DNA of 64,000 bases from Kitasatospora sp. NBC_00458. GTDB lineage: Bacteria; Actinomycetota; Actinomycetes; Streptomycetales; Streptomycetaceae. The notes under the pieces were generated by a model. It was not told the DNA's origin. It searched no databases and saw only the letters and a program-made list of their open reading frames with translations. The stretch spans positions 2,170,001 to 2,234,000 of the forward strand of contig NZ_CP107904.1 in assembly GCF_036013975.1 (NCBI RefSeq), in the 5' to 3' direction. The position numbers and the translations under genes are program-made. Below are positions 52,357 to 61,458 of this stretch, piece by piece. Numbering within the stretch: position 1 is the first letter of the stretch; every line of letters begins with the position of its first letter.

Positions 52357-53214
52357 CTACGCGCGCCCGGTGAGGACGGAGACCCGGACGTGCTCCCGGT
52401 AGCCGTCCTCGCCGGGCTCGGGCAGCGCGGCGCGCAGCCGGGCGGCGAAGGCGGGGCGGTCGGCCGGGGCCGGCAGCTCGGAGGCGGGGATGGCGGAGAA
52501 GACGGTGCCGAGCAGCCGGTCCGGGGTCAGTGTGTCCTCGTAGTCGAGGACGCTCTCGCCCACGTCCGCGAACCCGGCGGCGCTCAGCGCGCGGGCGTAC
52601 TGGTCGCGTTCGGCGGCGGCGGTGCCGCAGGAGGCGGCGAGCGGACGGCCGAAGTGCTCCTCCAGGGCGGCCCGCAGGGCGCGTGACCAGTCGGTGTCCT
52701 GGACCCAGACGGGAGTGCCGTTGGCGATCACCGCGACGCCGCCGCCCGGGCGGGTGAGCGGGTGGAGGGTGCGGAACAGCTCCTCGGGGCGCATCCAGTG
52801 GATGGCGTTGCCGATCACCGTCACGCCGAGCGGGCGGCGGTCGGGCAGCAGCGCGGCCAGGGCCGGGACGTCGGCGTCGGTGCCGAGCAGCCAGAGCGCG
52901 TTGCGCACGCCGTCGCGTTCGGCGGCGGCCCTGGCCCGGCGGAGCATGTCCGGTTCGGGGTCCATGCCGATGACGGTGCGGACGTGGGCGGCGAGCGGGA
53001 GGGCGAGTTGGCCGGTGCCGCAGCCGAGGTCGAGTGCGAGGTCGCCGATGGCGGGGTGGGCGTCCAGGCCGAAGGCGGTGCGCAGCGCGTCGAGGACGGG
53101 CGGCGGGTAGCCGCGGCGGTGGTCGGCGTAGTAGTCGGCCACGTCACCGGAGAAGTCGCCGCGCGGGGGCACGGTGTCGGGGGCGTGGGCGGGAGTGGCG
53201 GGCGTCGTCGTCAT
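52357..53214 (-). CDS. Class I SAM-dependent methyltransferase
   Basis: A 285-residue methyltransferase: motif I LALDLGCGTGQLALPL, acidic motif II VIGMDPEPDML and motif IV TVIGNAIHWM are intact. The substrate is unknown. It starts 17 bases after the ECF42 sigma gene and is therefore probably the third gene of the DGPF-sigma operon. Confidence 0.9.
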   Translation of the reverse strand: MTTTPATPAHAPDTVPPRGDFSGDVADYYADHRRGYPPPVLDALRTAFGLDAHPAIGDLALDLGCGTGQLALPLAAHVRTVIGMDPEPDMLRRARAAAERDGVRNALWLLGTDADVPALAALLPDRRPLGVTVIGNAIHWMRPEELFRTLHPLTRPGGGVAVIANGTPVWVQDTDWSRALRAALEEHFGRPLAASCGTAAAERDQYARALSAAGFADVGESVLDYEDTLTPDRLLGTVFSAIPASELPAPADRPAFAARLRAALPEPGEDGYREHVRVSVLTGRA

Positions 53215-53231
53215 GGTCCGCAGCCTGCCCC

Positions 53232-54575
53232 TCACCGGAGCGCTTCAGGCGGCTGATCGCTGTCGGCGGACGCCGCACGGGCGGGCGCGCCGTGGACGGG
53301 CCCGTCGTCGGCGGACGCCTCCCCGCCCGGGGCGGCCAGCCGGGCGGCGCGCAGGCTGAGGTGGTGGCGTTCCGGGAGGCTGGCGGTGCGGCGGGCGGCG
53401 GCGCGGTAGTCGGCGACGGCGGCCTCCCGCTCCCCCGCCAGCTCGTGCAGGTACGCCCGGACCGCGTACAGCCGGTGGTGGTCGGCGAGTTCGGGCGGCA
53501 CGTCGGCGAGCAGGGCGAGGCCGACGGCCGCGCCGTCCACCATGGCGGTGGCGACCGCCCGGTTCAGGGTGATCAGCGGATTGTCGGAGATCCGGGCCAA
53601 CACCCCGTACAGGGCGAGGATCTGCGGCCAGTCGGTCCCGGCGGCGGTCCGCGCCTCGTCGTGGACGGCCGCGATCGCCGCCTGCACCTGGTACGGACCG
53701 ACCGGGCCGCGCGGCAGGGCGGCCGTGACCAGGGCGATGCCCTCGGCGATCGCGGCGGCGTCCCAGCGGGTGCGGTCCTGCTCGGCGAGCGGGACGAGTT
53801 CGCCGTCCGGGCCGGTGCGGGCCGGGCCCCGGGCCTCGGTGAGCAGCATCAGCGCGAGCAGTCCGGCCGCCTCGGCGTCGGTGGGGAGCAGCGCGTGGAC
53901 GGCCCGGGTGAGGCGGATCGCCTCCCGGGAGAGGTCGACGCGCCGCAGGTCGGGGCCGGAACTGCTGGCGTAACCCTCGTTGAAGACCAGGTAGAGCACG
54001 TGCAGCACCGCGTCCAGCCGGACCGCCCACTCGGAGGTCCCCCGCTCCGGCATCCGGAACGGCACGCCGGAGGACTTGATCTGCTGCTTGGCCCGGCTGA
54101 TCCGCCGGCCCATGGTCGCCTCGGGGACGAGGAAGGCGCGGGCGATCTCGCCGGTCGTCAGCCCGCCGACCGAGCGCAGGGTGAGCGCGATCGCCGAGGC
54201 GGGCGAGAGGGCGGGGTGGCAGCAGAGGAAGAGCAGGGTGAGCGTGTCGTCCCGGGCGCCGTCGTCCTCCGCGTCGGCCGGGGGCGCGGCCAGCCGGTCG
54301 GCCGGGACCTGCCCGGCCACCAGGTCCTCGCGCCGACGGCGGGCCTGTTCGCTGCGGACCTGTTCGGTCATCCGGCGGCCGGCGACATGGAGCAGCCAGC
54401 CGCGCGGGTTGCGCGGCAGGCCCTCGGCCGGCCACTGGGCGGAGGCGTCCAGCAGGGCCTCCTGGACGGCGTCCTCGGCGGTGGCGAAGTCACCGTGGCG
54501 GCGGGTGAGCACGCCGACGACCTGCGGCGCGAGGGTGCGCAGCAGGTCGTCGACGGCCGGTTCGGGTGTGCTCAC
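53232..54575 (-). CDS. ECF42 group sigma factor, second copy
   Basis: A 447-residue sigma factor paralogous to the one at 31051-32520: region 2 (LAPQVVGVLTRRHGDFATAEDAVQEALLDASAQWP), region 4 (LTLRSVGGLTTGEIARAFLVPEATMGRRISRAKQQI), the LYLVFNEGYASSSG hallmark and the TPR-like C-terminal extension. The GTG start overlaps the stop of the DGPF gene (GTGA). No anti-sigma gene is present, as expected for ECF42, where regulation runs through the C-terminal extension. The order is DGPF, sigma, methyltransferase. Confidence 0.9.
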   Translation of the reverse strand: MSTPEPAVDDLLRTLAPQVVGVLTRRHGDFATAEDAVQEALLDASAQWPAEGLPRNPRGWLLHVAGRRMTEQVRSEQARRRREDLVAGQVPADRLAAPPADAEDDGARDDTLTLLFLCCHPALSPASAIALTLRSVGGLTTGEIARAFLVPEATMGRRISRAKQQIKSSGVPFRMPERGTSEWAVRLDAVLHVLYLVFNEGYASSSGPDLRRVDLSREAIRLTRAVHALLPTDAEAAGLLALMLLTEARGPARTGPDGELVPLAEQDRTRWDAAAIAEGIALVTAALPRGPVGPYQVQAAIAAVHDEARTAAGTDWPQILALYGVLARISDNPLITLNRAVATAMVDGAAVGLALLADVPPELADHHRLYAVRAYLHELAGEREAAVADYRAAARRTASLPERHHLSLRAARLAAPGGEASADDGPVHGAPARAASADSDQPPEALR

Positions 54576-54973
54576 TGCTCGGTGGGCGGGGCCGACATCA
54601 CCTGGCGCACCTCGATCGGCATGTTCAGCGGTGCCCCGCCCGGGCCGGGCGCGGCGGAGACGGCGGCCGCGATCTCGACGGCCCGGCCCTCGGTGTCGCA
54701 GTCCACGATCCACCAGCCGGCCACCCACTCCTTGCTCTCGGGGAACGGGCCCTCGGTGACGACCGGGGCGCCGCCGCTGTGCGAGCGGACGATCCGGGCG
54801 GTCTCCGGCATGGCCAGGCCCTGGGCGTCGACCAGTTCGCCGTCCTCGGCGAGCTTGGTGTTGGTGTCCCGCATGAACCGGATGTGCGCCTGGATCTCCT
54901 CGGGCTTCCACTCGTCGATCTTCGGGAAGTCGGCGGTCTGCTCGCTGAACTGCATCAGCAGCATGTACTTCAT
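54572..54973 (-). CDS. YciI/DGPF domain protein, second copy
   Basis: A 133-residue DGPF-type protein: MKYMLLMQFSEQ, then TEGPFPESKEWVAGWWIVD in place of DGPF, and a C-terminal strand IEVRQVM. It is coupled to the ECF42 sigma gene (GTGA). The TGTCGA...CGA promoter of the first module is not evident upstream, where I see only GACGTCGG and a TTATACC -10-like sequence. Confidence 0.9.
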   Translation of the reverse strand: MKYMLLMQFSEQTADFPKIDEWKPEEIQAHIRFMRDTNTKLAEDGELVDAQGLAMPETARIVRSHSGGAPVVTEGPFPESKEWVAGWWIVDCDTEGRAVEIAAAVSAAPGPGGAPLNMPIEVRQVMSAPPTEQ

Positions 54974-55220
54974 GGTTCCGCTCCTCGTTCGTCGTGCCCG
55001 CCCCGGTCGGAGGGGCTCTCACGGGTAGGTATAAGCACGCCGCGCGATTCCGACGTCCTCGGCGGGAATCCCCGGAAGAAGTTAGCCGGAACCTCCGCCG
55101 CCCCGGGCGCAGCGACACCCGCCCACCGCGGACGGACCCGAAGAGCCCGGCCGGGCCGGGACGTCAGGCGGGCCGCAGCGGAGCGGCGGAAGCGGAGACG
55201 GAAGCGAAGGCGGAAGCGAG

Positions 55221-55257
55221 CGTGCGGCCGAGGCCCGGAAGGGGTCTCGGCCGCACG
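55221..55257 (-). terminator. Terminator of the protease-like gene
   Basis: Perfect 12-bp arms (CGTGCGGCCGAG and complement) with a 13-base loop, just after the stop of the protease-like gene. Confidence 0.7.
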
Positions 55258-55270
55258 GCCGGAACAGGGG

Positions 55271-56905
55271 TCAGCCGGCGGTGGTGGCGGTGATGGCCTT
55301 GGCCCCGGCGGCGCCGCCGGGGACCTCGCCCCAGCCGTTCCAGCGGCCGGCGTTGTAGTCGGCGTCGATGCCGTAGACCTTGAAGTCGTCCTTGTTGACG
55401 GCGTAGACGTGCACGACGTTGTTGGAGGTGGTGCTGGTGATCGCCGTCAGCCGGTTGTCGCTGATCTTGCTCCACTGCGGGTCCCAGAAGCCGGTGTCGA
55501 AGTGGCCGCTGGTGCTGTAGAAGGCGTCGGTGCCGGCGATCGCCAGGTCGATGGTGGTGCCATGGGTGCTGGCGGAGATCGCCTTCACGCCGGGCAGGCT
55601 GCCGGGCAGCTCGACCCAGCCGTCGGCGGTGCAGTCGGCGGTGCGGGTGTAGACCTTGTCGTCCTCCTTGATGGCGAAGACGTGGGTGGCGTTGTCGAAG
55701 TACGCGCTGGTGACGGCCTTCAGGTGGTTGTCACCGATCTTGTCCCAGACGGGCCGCCACAGGCCGGTGTTGTAGTCGCCGGTGGTGGCGTAGAGGGAGC
55801 CGTCGCTGCCGACGATCTCCAGGTCGACGAGGTTGGTGGTGCCGCGGACGGTAGCGGTGATGTCCTTGGCGCCGACCGCGTCGCCGGGCACCTCGTTCCA
55901 CTCGCCCCAGCGGCCGCCGACCTTGCCGTCCCGGCCGTAGACACGGCCGTTGTCGAGGACGGCGTACATGTGGAGGGTGTCGCCGATGGCGACGCTGTCG
56001 ACCTTCAGCAGGTGCTGCTCGCCCAGCGGGGTCCAGGCACCCTTCCAGGTGGGCACGGTGTAGTCGGCCACCGCGTCGTACTGCGTGTCGTCGGAGCCGA
56101 CGATCTGCACGTGGGTGCCGGCCTGGACGTCCGCCGTCCGCAGCCGCAGGCCCTTGATCCACACGCCGAGGTCGTCGACGCGGCTGTTGACGGCGCCGGT
56201 GCGGGTCTCGGTGGCGGGCACGCCCAGGCAACCGCCCTGCCAGGAACGCGACGCGACGGCGACCAGTTCGGCCGTGCCGTTCGTCTCCCGGACCACCGGC
56301 GCACCGGTGTCGCCCTTGCAGACCGCCGCGCCGCCGGTACCGGTGGTGTCGATCGCCGTCGAACCCACCGCACCGAGGGTGAACACACCCGAGTGAAGAC
56401 GGTTCGCAATCCAGTCGGCCTTGGTCCGACCGTAACCGGGCACCCGCAGGCTCTGGCCCGCGACCGGAGCGGACGCGGCCACCCCGACCGGGACGACACC
56501 GTCGACGGGCGTGGCCAGACGGGCCATCACCAGGTCACGGTCCTGCCGGGGAACCAGCTCGGCGACCTCGACCTGCTGGCCGGCACCGCCGGCCAGGTCG
56601 GTACGGCCGACGGTGACGGTCGTGCGCCACTTCGGCACACCGGCGGCGAGCGCGGCCGGCTGGGCCGGATCGTCGGCGAAGCAGGACGCCGCCGTGATCA
56701 CCCAACTACGGTCGACGAGAGCACCGGTGCAGGCACGGAAGTTGTCACCGATCGCGATCCGCGCCGTGTACGCGTACGAGCCGTCGGCAGCCGGATCGCC
56801 GGCCACCGCGCCGGCGGGGGTGGACGTGGTGTTGACGAGCACCCCGACGGTCGCTGCGGTCAGTGCTCCGGCGATGCGCAAGGTGCGTGAACGTACGGGG
56901 GTCAT
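55271..56905 (-). CDS. Secreted trypsin-fold protein without catalytic His/Ser, fused to a tectonin-like propeller
   Basis: A 544-residue exported protein. A signal/pro region ends near TPAGAVAGD. Residues ~36-250 have the chymotrypsin S1 fold with conserved cysteines, but the catalytic His position is Ser74 (TAASCF instead of TAAHC) and the nucleophile is Thr200 (KGDTGAP instead of GDSGGP); Asp124 (RDLVMARL) remains. Residues ~255-544 are repeats of about 95 residues with W-rich strands (GRWGEWNEVPG, VWDKIGDNHLKAVTSA, QWSKISDNRLTAITS), a sugar-binding-like propeller pattern. It is therefore likely a binding or scaffold protein. CAGGAG precedes the ATG. Confidence 0.85.
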   Translation of the reverse strand: MTPVRSRTLRIAGALTAATVGVLVNTTSTPAGAVAGDPAADGSYAYTARIAIGDNFRACTGALVDRSWVITAASCFADDPAQPAALAAGVPKWRTTVTVGRTDLAGGAGQQVEVAELVPRQDRDLVMARLATPVDGVVPVGVAASAPVAGQSLRVPGYGRTKADWIANRLHSGVFTLGAVGSTAIDTTGTGGAAVCKGDTGAPVVRETNGTAELVAVASRSWQGGCLGVPATETRTGAVNSRVDDLGVWIKGLRLRTADVQAGTHVQIVGSDDTQYDAVADYTVPTWKGAWTPLGEQHLLKVDSVAIGDTLHMYAVLDNGRVYGRDGKVGGRWGEWNEVPGDAVGAKDITATVRGTTNLVDLEIVGSDGSLYATTGDYNTGLWRPVWDKIGDNHLKAVTSAYFDNATHVFAIKEDDKVYTRTADCTADGWVELPGSLPGVKAISASTHGTTIDLAIAGTDAFYSTSGHFDTGFWDPQWSKISDNRLTAITSTTSNNVVHVYAVNKDDFKVYGIDADYNAGRWNGWGEVPGGAAGAKAITATTAG

Positions 56906-56958
56906 GGTCTCCTGGCCCGTCCGGTGGAATGTGGCTGCGTGGTCTGCCGAGCGGTGCC

Positions 56959-57447
56959 TCACCGGGTGAAGGACAGTTCGACCAGGGTGTGGTCACGGTG
57001 CTGCGGGTCGGTGATCTCACCGACCGGGGTGGTGGCGTTCTTCCGGATCTTGACCGAACTCTCCGTCCCGTCGACCGTCAGCCGGGCGGTGGCGTCGGTG
57101 TCGTTCCCGGTGATGGCGTACACGTTGGCCAGCTCCATGGTGAGGAAGCCGCTGCTGCCGATGGTCCGGAAGCAGAACTTCTTCTGGAATCGAGCTTCGA
57201 CCACGATCAGGCCGCTCGGCCCGCAGTCGGTGAGCACTATGCGCCCGTCGCCCTGCTTGAGGAGAATCCCCCGCTCCGCGAGGAGATGCTCGGAGCCGGG
57301 GTGGACGTAGTCCTCGACGGCGACCGGCGGCGCGTCCGAGGCGGCCTGGGAGCCGGTGGCACCGGCGGCGAAGACCGCACCGGTACCGGCCAGGAGCGCG
57401 GCGGTGGCGGCGACCGACGCGGAGATCAGCCGAAATGAGACCTTCAT
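56959..57447 (-). CDS. Small secreted hypothetical protein
   Basis: A 162-residue exported protein: a signal peptide (MKVSFRLISASVAATAALLAGTGAVFAAG) followed by ~130 residues with two Cys (LTDC, KKFC) that could form a disulfide and an alternating strand pattern. No family is recognised. It is 53 bases upstream of the protease-like gene on the same strand and likely in one transcript; AAGGG is about ten bases before the ATG. Confidence 0.75.
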   Translation of the reverse strand: MKVSFRLISASVAATAALLAGTGAVFAAGATGSQAASDAPPVAVEDYVHPGSEHLLAERGILLKQGDGRIVLTDCGPSGLIVVEARFQKKFCFRTIGSSGFLTMELANVYAITGNDTDATARLTVDGTESSVKIRKNATTPVGEITDPQHRDHTLVELSFTR

Positions 57448-57843
57448 TGGGATTCAACCCTTCATCCAAGAGTGAACAGATGGCAAAGAACTGCCCGAAC
57501 GGCCGGACTGCGCCTGCGCCGCGGTCGGCTGAATGCCTCCCGACCTGTCGGTCCGGGCCGACCGGTCACATTGATACCACCTGACCGGGGGCATTTTCGA
57601 GAAAATTACCGGGGAAGTTCCGGCGCCTGCCGGAGCCGTCCGAATACATACTTTTTGGACGCACTTGGCACTTTAATCGACCTTCAAAGCGGACATTTCA
57701 CAAAGCGAGATCCAGCCATCCCCAATGGCTCAAAAGCGTTTCCCATATTCTGTATATTCGACGACCGTGCGACCACGCACAGGGTGATTCCAGATGCCCG
57801 GAAACCGGGCGCCAATCGGGCGCCGGCCGACCATTGAGGTGAA
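57448..57843. other. AT-richer divergent promoter region
   Basis: This 396-bp gap between the divergent small secreted protein and the ALF-repeat protein is much less GC-rich than its surroundings (roughly half A/T between ~57580 and 57780). It contains TATATT at 57753-57758 as a candidate -10. No gene is seen. The composition suggests a regulated promoter or H-NS/Lsr2-like silenced DNA. Confidence 0.5.
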
Positions 57844-60800
57844 ATGGGACACGGGAAGAACAGGTGGAGGTGGGCGCCGGACCGCACAGCGGTCGCGCGC
57901 GCCACTGCGGTGGGGGTGACCGTGCTCGCGCTCTGCGTGGGAACGGTGGGCGCCTCGCCGGCCGCGGACGGCGGGACGTCCACGGGGACCGCGCCGATCA
58001 GCGACCGCGGCCGGGTCCTCGCCGCGTGGCTGGACGGCGGCCGCTCGACCAGGACCGCCGCGGAGAAGGCACTGCTCGGTACGGACGCGGAAGTCCGCGC
58101 CTTCCTCGCCGGGCCGCAGCAGGCGGCCGCCGCGGAGGACGACCGGGTCACCGCACTCGCCGTCCTCGGCGAGGGCGGCAAGTCGGTCCGCCAGGCGGTG
58201 GACCAGGGACTGGCCGGCACCCCCGAGGCACTGCACACCGTCCTCACCGGCGGGCTCAAGCCGGCCTGGGAGGAGGACCTGCGCGTCTCCGTGCTGACCG
58301 TGGTCAGCCTGTCCGACCGCAGCGTGCGGTACGCGGGCGAGCAGGCGCTGAAGACCGGCACCAGCGAGGCGCTGCTGAAGTTCCTGAGCGAGGGCCGGGA
58401 GGCGGCGCAGGCCGAGGACGACCGGATCGCCACCATGGGCCTGCTGGGCTCCGGCGGACCGCAGGTCCAACTGGCGGCGGAGGAGGCGCTCAAGGGCACG
58501 CCCGCCGACGTCGCGGAGTTCCTGCGCAACGGCCAGCACCTGGCCCGGGCGAGGGACCAGGAGCGCATGACGGTCGCCCAGCTCGCCGCCGAGGCCAAGG
58601 CCGCCACCGCCAGGGCCAAGGAGGAGACCGCGGCGGCGAAGTCCGCCGCGGAGCGGGCCGTCGAGGCGACGTCCAAGGCCAAGGAGGCCGCGGAGCGCGC
58701 CGAGCGGGAGACCGCGGCCGCGCAGAACTCGTCGACGGTGGCGGCCAGTGCGGCCGGGAAGGCGGCCGACGCCGCCGAGCGCGCGGCGGAGGCGGCCAGG
58801 ACCGCCGTCGACGCGTCGAGCGCCGCGCGGTCCGCGGCCCGGGCCGCGGCCAACGCCGCCGCCGCGGCCTCCTCCGCCGCCTCGGCGGCCGGACAGGCCG
58901 CGGCACGCGCCTACCGGAAGGCCAGCGCCGCCGGGGCCAACCGGGCGGAGGCCTCGGCTGCCCGCCAGGCCGCCCAGGAGGCGCGGGACGCGGTCGTGAG
59001 CGCCAACCTGGCGGCCGACGCCATCGAACCGCTCGCGCAGACGGTGTCCGACGCCGCCAGTGCCGCGCGGTCCGCCGCCCGCGCGGGCGCCAACGCCGCC
59101 GCGGCCTCCTCCGCCGCCGCCCAGGCGGGCGGGTACGCGCAGGCGGCCGGCGTCCAGGGCCAGCGGGCCAAGCAGGCCGCGGCCAACGCCAACGCCGCCG
59201 CGTTGGCCGCGACCGCCGCGGCCAACGCCGCCGAGTCGCTCGCCAACCAGGTGGCCACGGCCGCCGCCGAGGCCCGGAAAGCGGCCACCGACGCCGCCAC
59301 GCACGCCACCGCCGCGGCCGCCGCCGCCGACGAGGCCGCGAACCACGCCGGCGAGGCGGGGAACCAGGCCGACCAGGCCACCGCCCACGCCGACGCCGCC
59401 GCGCAGGCCGCCGACGTCGCGACCAAGGCCGTCGACTCCGCCGCCAAGGTCGAGCAGACCGCCCGGGCGATCGAGGCCAGCCAGTTGGAGACCGACAAGG
59501 CGGACGCCCTCAAGGCCGCCGGGACGGCCCGCGAGCAGTACGAGAAGGAGCAGGCCGCCCAGACCGACGCGCGCACCGAGGAGGCGCGTGCGGACACCGA
59601 GACCAAGCGCCTGCTCGACGAGGCGGTCAAGCCCGCCACCAGCCCGGGCGACGCCGCGGCCCTGGGCCGCAGGGCCGCACTGCGGCTCGCCGAGAACGGC
59701 GGCTCGTGGACCCAGGAGTCGGCCCGGGCGGCACTGTCCGGCACCGACGAGGACGTCCGCGCCTGGCTCCGGTCCGGACGCAGGCTCGCGACCGAGCAGG
59801 ACGACCGCGCGAAGGTCGCCTACGTGGCGCGGGACGGCCAGCGGCCGGAACTGCGGGCCGCGGCGACCACCGCGCTGAACGGGAACGCCCAGGCCGTCGA
59901 GGCCTTCCTGACCCAGGGTCAGGACGCGGTGCAGGAGGACGACTTCCGGGTCCGGATCCTCACCGTCATGAACGGATCGGGCCGTTCGGTGAACGCGGCC
60001 GGCCAGCTCGCCCTCGACGCCCGCACCCCCCAGGCGTACCGCAGGTTCCTGGAGGTCGACCAGCACAAGGCGCGGGCCGAGGACGACCGGATCATCGCGC
60101 TGACCCTGCTGGAGTCCGGCGGGCCCCGGCTCAAGGCCGCGGCCGAGGTCGCCCTGGCCGGGCCGCCGACCGTGCTGCGCGCCTTCGTCACCACCACCCA
60201 GTTCCGGGCGTTCAAGTCCGACACCGACACCGTGGTCCACGTCGCCGACATCCAGCGGATCATCGCCGACGCCGCCGCCGACGCCGCGACGGCCCGGCAG
60301 TACGCCGCCGAGGCCGGCGAGGTGGCGGCGTACGCCCGCGACCAGGCGACCGAGGCCGGCCTGTACGCCGACCAGGCCCGGGTCGCCTCCGGCCAGGCCC
60401 AGGGCTACGCGGGCCAGGCCCGCGAGTCGTCCCGGCAGGCGGACGAGTCCGCCCAGCGGGCGGCGGCCTCGGCCGCGCAGGCCAAGGAGGCCGCGAAGAC
60501 CGCCCAGGCCGATGCCCGGACGGCGGCGAAGTCCGCCTCCGATGCGACCACTTCGGCGAGCCGCGCGACGACGCACGCACGGTCCGCGTACGCGTCGGCG
60601 GCCTCGGCCGCCGCATCGGCCGTCGCGGCGGGCAAGGACGCGGCGGCCGCCGCCGCGGCCAGGAGCGAGGCCGAGGTGGTCCAGGCGGCCCGGATCATCG
60701 AGGAGCAGCGCGCCGCCGCCGCCGCGGCAGCCGCCGCCGCTGCCGCCGCCCAGCAGCCGGCCCCCGTGCCGCCGCAGAACCCGAGCCTCATCCCGCTCCA

Positions 60801-61458
60801 GGGCCGCGGCACGGACGCTCCGTTCAGCGACCAGGACGACCGGAACCTGCACCCGCCCTACGACGACCCCAACGCCTTCGAGAAGGCGCGCAACCTCGTG
60901 AGGATGGGGATGACCCAGGTCGGGATCACGGGGGCGAAGGGCGTCTTCTGCGGCATCGGGCTCAAGCTGAGCTGCCCGCTGTTCAACCACTGGGACGACG
61001 GCTCCGGCAAGCCCTACGTGCTCAACGAGACGCAGATGAAGGACGTCTACGGCGACACCGCGCTGCAGGCGGAGCTGAACCGCGAGGCGATGCGCTACGC
61101 CCAGTCCGCGGCGGAGAAGTGCGGCGGACCCGCCGGGACCACCTGCCGCGTCAGCCTCGACAGCAAGTGGATGGGCTTCAAGTTCGAGAGTTACAACTCG
61201 GACAAGTTCTTCGCGTTCCGGGGCATCGACTACCGGATCACCGCGGACAACCTGACCGCGACGGTGGGTTCGGACGGCTCGGTCCGGCTCGCCGGCGACT
61301 ACGATTTCGAGATCAGCAAGGCCTACAACTTCGACCGGGGCGAGAGCATCGCGGGCATCAGCTTCGACCTCCTTGCCGAGGCACCCAGTTGGGGCATGGC
61401 CCGGGACTACACCGTCACCGGCAAGACACGCGGCTCTCTGGGGGTCAGCAACAAGTGA
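57844..61458 (+). CDS. Exported ALF-repeat and Ala-rich coiled-coil protein with unique C-terminal domain
   Basis: A 1204-residue exported protein. Signal peptide: basic start, hydrophobic VARATAVGVTVLALCVGTVGA, cleavage near 40. It alternates two ALF-repeat blocks (~50-230 and ~600-790; ~43-residue units with FL..G...A..ED) and two very Ala-rich helical stretches (~245-585 and ~800-970) that look like long coiled coils. A Pro-rich hinge (~970) leads to a ~215-residue C-terminal domain with five Cys, FNHWDDGSGKPYVLNETQMKDVYG and YNFDRGESIAGISFDLLAEAP, ending MARDYTVTGKT. Its function is unknown; the architecture recalls secreted polymorphic-toxin-type stalks with a variable tip. The lipoprotein gene overlaps its stop. 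Confidence 0.85.
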   Translation: MGHGKNRWRWAPDRTAVARATAVGVTVLALCVGTVGASPAADGGTSTGTAPISDRGRVLAAWLDGGRSTRTAAEKALLGTDAEVRAFLAGPQQAAAAEDDRVTALAVLGEGGKSVRQAVDQGLAGTPEALHTVLTGGLKPAWEEDLRVSVLTVVSLSDRSVRYAGEQALKTGTSEALLKFLSEGREAAQAEDDRIATMGLLGSGGPQVQLAAEEALKGTPADVAEFLRNGQHLARARDQERMTVAQLAAEAKAATARAKEETAAAKSAAERAVEATSKAKEAAERAERETAAAQNSSTVAASAAGKAADAAERAAEAARTAVDASSAARSAARAAANAAAAASSAASAAGQAAARAYRKASAAGANRAEASAARQAAQEARDAVVSANLAADAIEPLAQTVSDAASAARSAARAGANAAAASSAAAQAGGYAQAAGVQGQRAKQAAANANAAALAATAAANAAESLANQVATAAAEARKAATDAATHATAAAAAADEAANHAGEAGNQADQATAHADAAAQAADVATKAVDSAAKVEQTARAIEASQLETDKADALKAAGTAREQYEKEQAAQTDARTEEARADTETKRLLDEAVKPATSPGDAAALGRRAALRLAENGGSWTQESARAALSGTDEDVRAWLRSGRRLATEQDDRAKVAYVARDGQRPELRAAATTALNGNAQAVEAFLTQGQDAVQEDDFRVRILTVMNGSGRSVNAAGQLALDARTPQAYRRFLEVDQHKARAEDDRIIALTLLESGGPRLKAAAEVALAGPPTVLRAFVTTTQFRAFKSDTDTVVHVADIQRIIADAAADAATARQYAAEAGEVAAYARDQATEAGLYADQARVASGQAQGYAGQARESSRQADESAQRAAASAAQAKEAAKTAQADARTAAKSASDATTSASRATTHARSAYASAASAAASAVAAGKDAAAAAAARSEAEVVQAARIIEEQRAAAAAAAAAAAAAQQPAPVPPQNPSLIPLQGRGTDAPFSDQDDRNLHPPYDDPNAFEKARNLVRMGMTQVGITGAKGVFCGIGLKLSCPLFNHWDDGSGKPYVLNETQMKDVYGDTALQAELNREAMRYAQSAAEKCGGPAGTTCRVSLDSKWMGFKFESYNSDKFFAFRGIDYRITADNLTATVGSDGSVRLAGDYDFEISKAYNFDRGESIAGISFDLLAEAPSWGMARDYTVTGKTRGSLGVSNK

